A program made the translations under genes and the position numbers. A stretch of DNA of 64,000 nucleotides. It comes from Diaminobutyricimonas aerilata. GTDB taxonomy: Bacteria > Actinomycetota > Actinomycetes > Actinomycetales > Microbacteriaceae. Numbering within the stretch: position 1 is the first letter of the stretch; each line of letters opens with the position of its first letter. The notes beneath the pieces are model-generated. The model did not search any database, was not told where the DNA came from, and worked only from the letters and a program-made list of their open reading frames with translations. Below, in pieces: positions 61,301 to 64,000 of this stretch. The stretch is taken from the NCBI RefSeq assembly GCF_002797715.1, contig NZ_PGFF01000001.1, positions 1,139,304 to 1,203,303 on the forward strand. Direction: 5' to 3'.

Positions 61301-61517
61301 GAAGACCGGTCGGGCGCCGACGACCGCCGACGACCTCGCCGCGAAGCGCCTGCAGCTCGCCCTGTACCGGCTCGCCTACGCGCGGTGGCGGGGCATCGAT
61401 CCGGCGGACGTCGACGCGGTCTTCTACTTCGTCGCCGACGACCGGGTCATCCGCCCCGACCGTCTCGAAGACGAAGAGGAGCTCGTCGCCCGCTGGCGTG
61501 CCGCCCTCGTCGCCTGA
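58362..61517 (+). CDS. adnB: AdnB-like lead motor and nuclease subunit
   Basis: A 1051-residue UvrD/RecB-like protein. Walker A GAGSGKT is at 36-42, motif Ia TFTRKAA, motif II LLDEYQDTS at about 267, motif III GDPHQSIYGWRGA, motif V TVHGSKGLEWD, and motif VI VAVTRARHRL. All are intact, so this is the active translocase. A C-terminal PD-(D/E)XK nuclease has KIDAVFERNGRIEIVDWKTG (Asp near 964, motif near 976). GTG 58362 overlaps adnA; the pair is one operon. Confidence 0.9.
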   Translation: MTDALEIAAALGNPPPTPEQRAVIEAPLEPTLVVAGAGSGKTETMANRVLWLLANGHVRAGEVLGLTFTRKAAGELGHRLLDRIRRLAAVGLAPEYDEFEPAVVATYNSFANTLYRDNAALLGRENDGAVLSDASAWQLARSIVIRSAHPALRELDKSIDVVTAAVLRVSTALGENTVDPERVRAFTRQFASIDELPLGPRGAAYEDDMNRMREVLHLPMLLDLAGEYADAKVRRGLVEYSDQVALALRILETFPKLGEELRERHKVVLLDEYQDTSVVQTRLLAAAFRGHAVMAVGDPHQSIYGWRGASAANLEQFGHDFAGGSVPAFSLSTSWRNGTRILDVANTIAAPLSALSRVPVATLQPGPRASELPVDLSVQQTVIDEASAVARWFATRLQTPPGEPPPSAALLLRTRKTLPFFLTALRDAGIPTHVLGVGGLLAEPEIADLVCALTVVHDPTAGSPLLRLLAGSRWRLGAKDLAALRDVGDWLRDRDYAQRSFDDDVRAGMRASLADGEGRSIVDALDFVAHARDDHRELTRFSPVGLERLRDAGRLFRRLRERAGLELVDFVGHVLQELRLDIEVAANEARPVGSANIEALFDAIASYVAIDDVATLGGFLSWLREAEKRDDLSPRPEDPEPGTVQILTVHGSKGLEWDLVAVPRLVADELPSKPLEGTGGWVAFGGLPYEFRGDVGELPVFGWRGARDRKELKTALAEFKAEVGERFVREERRLAYVAVTRARHRLLLSASYWATQTAWRKPSPFLVELAEAGLVPALPEGPEELEENPLGELVSRFTWPRDPLGHRRPRVEAAATQVTVAEPAAAGPYARDLELLLAERAARLSRADRVSVPARIPASRFKDFVGDPAAIARELRRPLPERPYRATRLGTLFHGWVEARATGAASGDLVDAFAHELDLGDGVDRDRFAELQATFERSEWGALQPIEVEREVHLVLAGQVVVCKIDAVFERNGRIEIVDWKTGRAPTTADDLAAKRLQLALYRLAYARWRGIDPADVDAVFYFVADDRVIRPDRLEDEEELVARWRAALVA

Positions 61518-61539
61518 TCGCGGATCCCACCATCACGCC

Positions 61540-61575
61540 GGTCGAGGAGGCGCGCGGAGCCGCCGTATCGAGACC
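61540..61575. repeat. Dispersed palindromic repeat, unit 1
   Basis: A 36-bp unit opening GGTCGAGGAGGCGCGCG and closing CCGTATCGAGACC. The ends GGTC/GACC and inner TCGA steps make it an imperfect palindrome. It differs from unit 2 by one base. This type is, as I recall, common between genes in Microbacteriaceae. Confidence 0.7.
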
Positions 61576-61598
61576 GCCCGACGCCCGCCGTCCCCGCT

Positions 61599-61634
61599 GG
61601 TCGAGTAGGCGCGCGGAGCCGCCGTATCGAGACC
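61599..61634. repeat. Dispersed palindromic repeat, unit 2
   Basis: The same 36-bp unit 59 bp downstream, with GTAGG in place of GGAGG. The two direct copies sit between convergent adnB and lysR genes, a typical place for such elements. Confidence 0.7.
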
Positions 61635-61647
61635 CCCGCGGCGGGCC

Positions 61648-62502
61648 TCAGCGCTGCAGGTTCCCCGATCGCGTGAGGATCGCCGTCATGAGCGCCTCGA
61701 CCGGCTCCCGCGCCGCGCTCGGGTTGTCGACGAGGGCGAAATCGATGTCGCCGAGGGCCGGCAGCCCGAGCGATTCGCCGACCGCGGCGAGGTCGCCGGG
61801 GATGAGCGTCTGCGGCAGCACGACGATGCCGATGCCGGCCCGTGCGGCGGCGAGTGCGCCGTTGACCTCGCGCACGTTGCAGGTGATGCGCCACGTGCGG
61901 CCCGCCTCCTCAAGGGCGGCGATCGCCGCGGTACGACTGAGGCTCGGCGACGGGTAGGCGATGAGCGGAACCGGCGCGGTGCCATCGAGGTTCATGTCCC
62001 GGTGCGCGACCCACGCCATCCGATCGCGACGCACGAGCCTGCCCGCGGTGTCGCCGGCCTCCCGCTTGACGAACACGAGGTCGAGCTGTCCCGCCTGCAA
62101 CCGCCGGGTCAACGTGCCGCTCTGCGACACCGTCAACTCGAGGTTGATCTGCGGATACAGCTGTCGGAAGTCGCGCAGGATCTGCGGCAACTGGGTGAGG
62201 GCGAGGTCGTCGGCCGAGCCGAAGCGGAGCCGTCCGCGCATCGCCGATCCGGTGAAGTAGCTCGCCGCCTGATCGTGGGCGGCGAGGATGCTGCGCGCGA
62301 AGCCGAGCATCGCCTCGCCGTTGTCCGTGAGACCAACGGCCCGGGTGTCACGAGCGACGAGAACGCGACCGGCGGCGTGTTCGAGTCGGCGGATCTGCTG
62401 ACTGACCGTCGGCTGACTGAGCTGCAGACGCGTGGCGGCGTGCGTGAAACTGCGGGTCTCCGCGAGCGCGACGAACGTGCGCAGCAGGGCGGGGTCGAAC
62501 AA
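61648..62502 (-). CDS. LysR-family transcriptional regulator
   Basis: A 284-residue LysR-type regulator. Starting from TTG 62502, which follows a perfect AGGAGG by seven bases, it has the winged helix LLRTFVALAETRSFTHAATRLQLSQPTVSQQIRRLEHAAG and a substrate domain with LRFGSADDLALTQLPQILRDF and ARAGIGIVVLPQTL. An upstream GTG at 62532 lacks a ribosome binding site. It diverges from the MFS gene at 62630 and may regulate it. Confidence 0.9.
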   Translation of the reverse strand: MFDPALLRTFVALAETRSFTHAATRLQLSQPTVSQQIRRLEHAAGRVLVARDTRAVGLTDNGEAMLGFARSILAAHDQAASYFTGSAMRGRLRFGSADDLALTQLPQILRDFRQLYPQINLELTVSQSGTLTRRLQAGQLDLVFVKREAGDTAGRLVRRDRMAWVAHRDMNLDGTAPVPLIAYPSPSLSRTAAIAALEEAGRTWRITCNVREVNGALAAARAGIGIVVLPQTLIPGDLAAVGESLGLPALGDIDFALVDNPSAAREPVEALMTAILTRSGNLQR

Positions 62503-62629
62503 GCGTCGTCCTCCTCGTATTGGCTTCACCAATCCTAGTTATAGGTGGGATTATTTCCGGCAATGAACGCGTTCACCCTAAGTTGGAACTGCTGCCACGA
62601 AACCGATTACACGCGTTCAGGAACTGATT

Positions 62630-64000
62630 TTGTCGTTATCTCCGACGGACCCCGCCGCCGTCACCGCTCCGCTGCCCGTCCTCAACGAACGTCCGAAATG
62701 GCGTGACACGTTCGACGCCCTCCGTTCGTACAACTACCGCCTGTACGTCACCGCCCAGCTCGTCGCGAACACGACCGGGTGGATGCAGCGCATCGCGACC
62801 GACTGGCTCGTGCTCGAGCTGACCGGCAACGTCGCGCTCGTCGGCCTCACGATCGCCCTGCAGTTCCTGCCCATGCTGCTCCTGGGTGCGGTCGGCGGCG
62901 TCGTCGCCGACCGTGTCTCGAAGCGGCACATGATCCTCGCAATTCAGACGGTGGTGGCGCTGTTGAGCGGGCTCCTCGCCATCCTCGCGATCACCGGGAC
63001 CGTCGAGCTGTGGCACGTGTACGTCATCGTCTTCGTGATCGGTCTGCTGCAGGTCTTCGACGGACCGGCGCGCAGCGTCTTCGTCAACGAGCTCGTCGGC
63101 CATTCGCGCCTGCGCAATGCGATCAGTCTCAACGCATCGATCTTCCACCTCGGCGGACTGCTCGGACCGGCCGTCAGCGGTGTACTCATCGTCGTGGTCG
63201 GTGCCGGGTGGGCGATCGCCATCAACGCCGCCGCCGCCGTGATCACGATCACGTCGCTGCTGCTCATGCGCACCTCCGAGCTGCGCATCGCGCCGCGCGT
63301 CCCCGGGAAGCCCGGGCAGGTGCGCGAGGCGGTGCGGTACATCCGGTCGAAGCCGACCATCTACTGGCCCCTGACGATGCTCGCCTTCGTCTCGGTGTTC
63401 GGGATGTCGCTACCGTCGCTGCTCGCCGGCATGGCCGACCGGGTCTACTACACGGGCGCGACCGGATACGGGCTCTACAACTCCCTCGTCGCGGTCGGCG
63501 CACTGACCGGAGCGCTGCTGTCGACCCGGCGGATGAACCTGCGACTGCGCTCGATCGTGATCGCCGCGTTCTGTTACGGCGCCCTGCAGATGACCGCGGG
63601 TCTCGTGCCGCTCGTCGCTGTGTTCCTCCCGCTGCTGATCGGCGTGGGCATGGCACGACTGCTCTTCGCGACTGCGGCGGAGTCGATGACGCAGCTCTCG
63701 ACGAACCTCGCCATCCGCGGGCGGGTGATGTCGTTCTACATCCTCGTGCTCGTGGGCGGGCAGGCGATCGGCGGTCCGCTGCTCGGTTGGCTCGCCGAGC
63801 ACTACGGACCGCGCCTCGCCCTCGTCATCTCCGGTGCCGTGCCGGCCGTCGCGGCGATCGTCATCGGGCTGGTGCTGGCCCGCTCGGGTCAGTTGACGTT
63901 GCGGGTGGAGCTGCACCGTCGCGGGTTCGTGCGCATCGTTCCGCGCAAGCGGCGGGCGAACCGCCCGGCGGATGACCGCACCCCGCGTCGCCCGTTCCGT
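62630..64000 (+). CDS. MFS exporter, EntS-like, truncated by the window edge
   Basis: The visible 457 codons run to the last base without a stop, so the 3' end is missing. TTG 62630 follows AGGA by seven bases. The protein has an N-terminal KWRDTFDALRSYNYRLYVTAQLVANTTGWMQRIATDWLV and about ten hydrophobic helices, with GAVGGVVADRVSKRHMI between helices 2 and 3. This is the EntS/MFS_3 exporter type. It is divergent from the LysR gene (127 bp between starts). Confidence 0.85.
   Translation, partial: MSLSPTDPAAVTAPLPVLNERPKWRDTFDALRSYNYRLYVTAQLVANTTGWMQRIATDWLVLELTGNVALVGLTIALQFLPMLLLGAVGGVVADRVSKRHMILAIQTVVALLSGLLAILAITGTVELWHVYVIVFVIGLLQVFDGPARSVFVNELVGHSRLRNAISLNASIFHLGGLLGPAVSGVLIVVVGAGWAIAINAAAAVITITSLLLMRTSELRIAPRVPGKPGQVREAVRYIRSKPTIYWPLTMLAFVSVFGMSLPSLLAGMADRVYYTGATGYGLYNSLVAVGALTGALLSTRRMNLRLRSIVIAAFCYGALQMTAGLVPLVAVFLPLLIGVGMARLLFATAAESMTQLSTNLAIRGRVMSFYILVLVGGQAIGGPLLGWLAEHYGPRLALVISGAVPAVAAIVIGLVLARSGQLTLRVELHRRGFVRIVPRKRRANRPADDRTPRRPFR

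Noticed and set aside
1-64000. tRNA, rRNA and prophage/insertion-sequence genes
   Set aside because: I saw no cloverleaf ending in CCA, no rRNA signature sequence, and no transposase, integrase or phage structural gene; a covariance-model scan would be needed to exclude small RNAs.

Overview
The window is chromosomal DNA from a very GC-rich Gram-positive actinobacterium, most likely of the Microbacteriaceae. Evidence: strong G/C third-position bias, many GTG/TTG starts, GTGA/ATGA stop-start overlaps, actinobacterial hallmark genes (DUF3117, DUF3107, AdnAB-type helicase-nuclease, LpqW-like lipoprotein beside typA, fused OleBC, ECF42 sigma factor with a DGPF protein), and short intergenic palindromes of a kind I recall from Microbacteriaceae. 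I call 58 protein genes (one runs off the right edge) and an 11-codon leader ORF. I see no rRNA, tRNA, CRISPR array, phage or insertion sequence.

Layout. 0.26-5.7 kb: oligopeptide ABC transporter (binding lipoprotein, two permeases, one fused double ATPase). 5.7-10 kb: LpqW-like lipoprotein, typA and a small lipoprotein. 10-13.4 kb: EfeUOB iron importer behind a near-consensus IdeR/DtxR box. 13.4-22.2 kb: a core block resembling the mycobacterial Rv1165-Rv1234 order (degenerate MshB-like protein, ferredoxin, dapC, gltA, dapD/dapE, PIG-V-like protein, DUF3117, O-methyltransferase, tatB). 22.2-29.1 kb: aldehyde dehydrogenase, LysR regulator, a 36-residue membrane peptide, a transporter coupled to a PLP decarboxylase, and a DeoR regulator with a nucleotidyltransferase-like protein. 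29.2-33.9 kb: the complete head-to-head olefin operon oleA-oleBC-oleD, followed by about 500 bp packed with palindromic repeats. 34.4-37.9 kb: mrp, DUF1003, an MgtE-N/CBS protein and a divergent stress protein. 37.9-43 kb: DrrAB-like exporter with TetR regulator, DGPF-ECF42 pair, small kinase. 43-47.7 kb: aminopeptidase P, YbdK-type ligase, a membrane EEP hydrolase, a PHP phosphoesterase. 47.7-52.1 kb: an HxlR-controlled cluster (VOC protein, two tiny ORFs, flavin disulfide reductase, MFS exporter). 52.4-61.5 kb: DEAD-box helicase, ferritin-like protein, DUF3107, adnA-adnB. The right end has a LysR regulator and a truncated MFS exporter.

How it fits together. Lysine/diaminopimelate synthesis is represented by dapC, dapD and dapE. 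Ferrous iron uptake is complete, with a visible iron-responsive operator. OleA, OleBC and OleD form a complete beta-lactone route to long-chain internal alkenes. AdnA/AdnB would serve double-strand-break end resection. A strong cross-cutting signal is that about fourteen genes have a TANNNT hexamer exactly six (once seven) bases before the start codon and no Shine-Dalgarno sequence, the layout of leaderless transcripts; it decides several starts. Convergent gene pairs repeatedly share one hairpin built from, or immediately beside, both stop codons.
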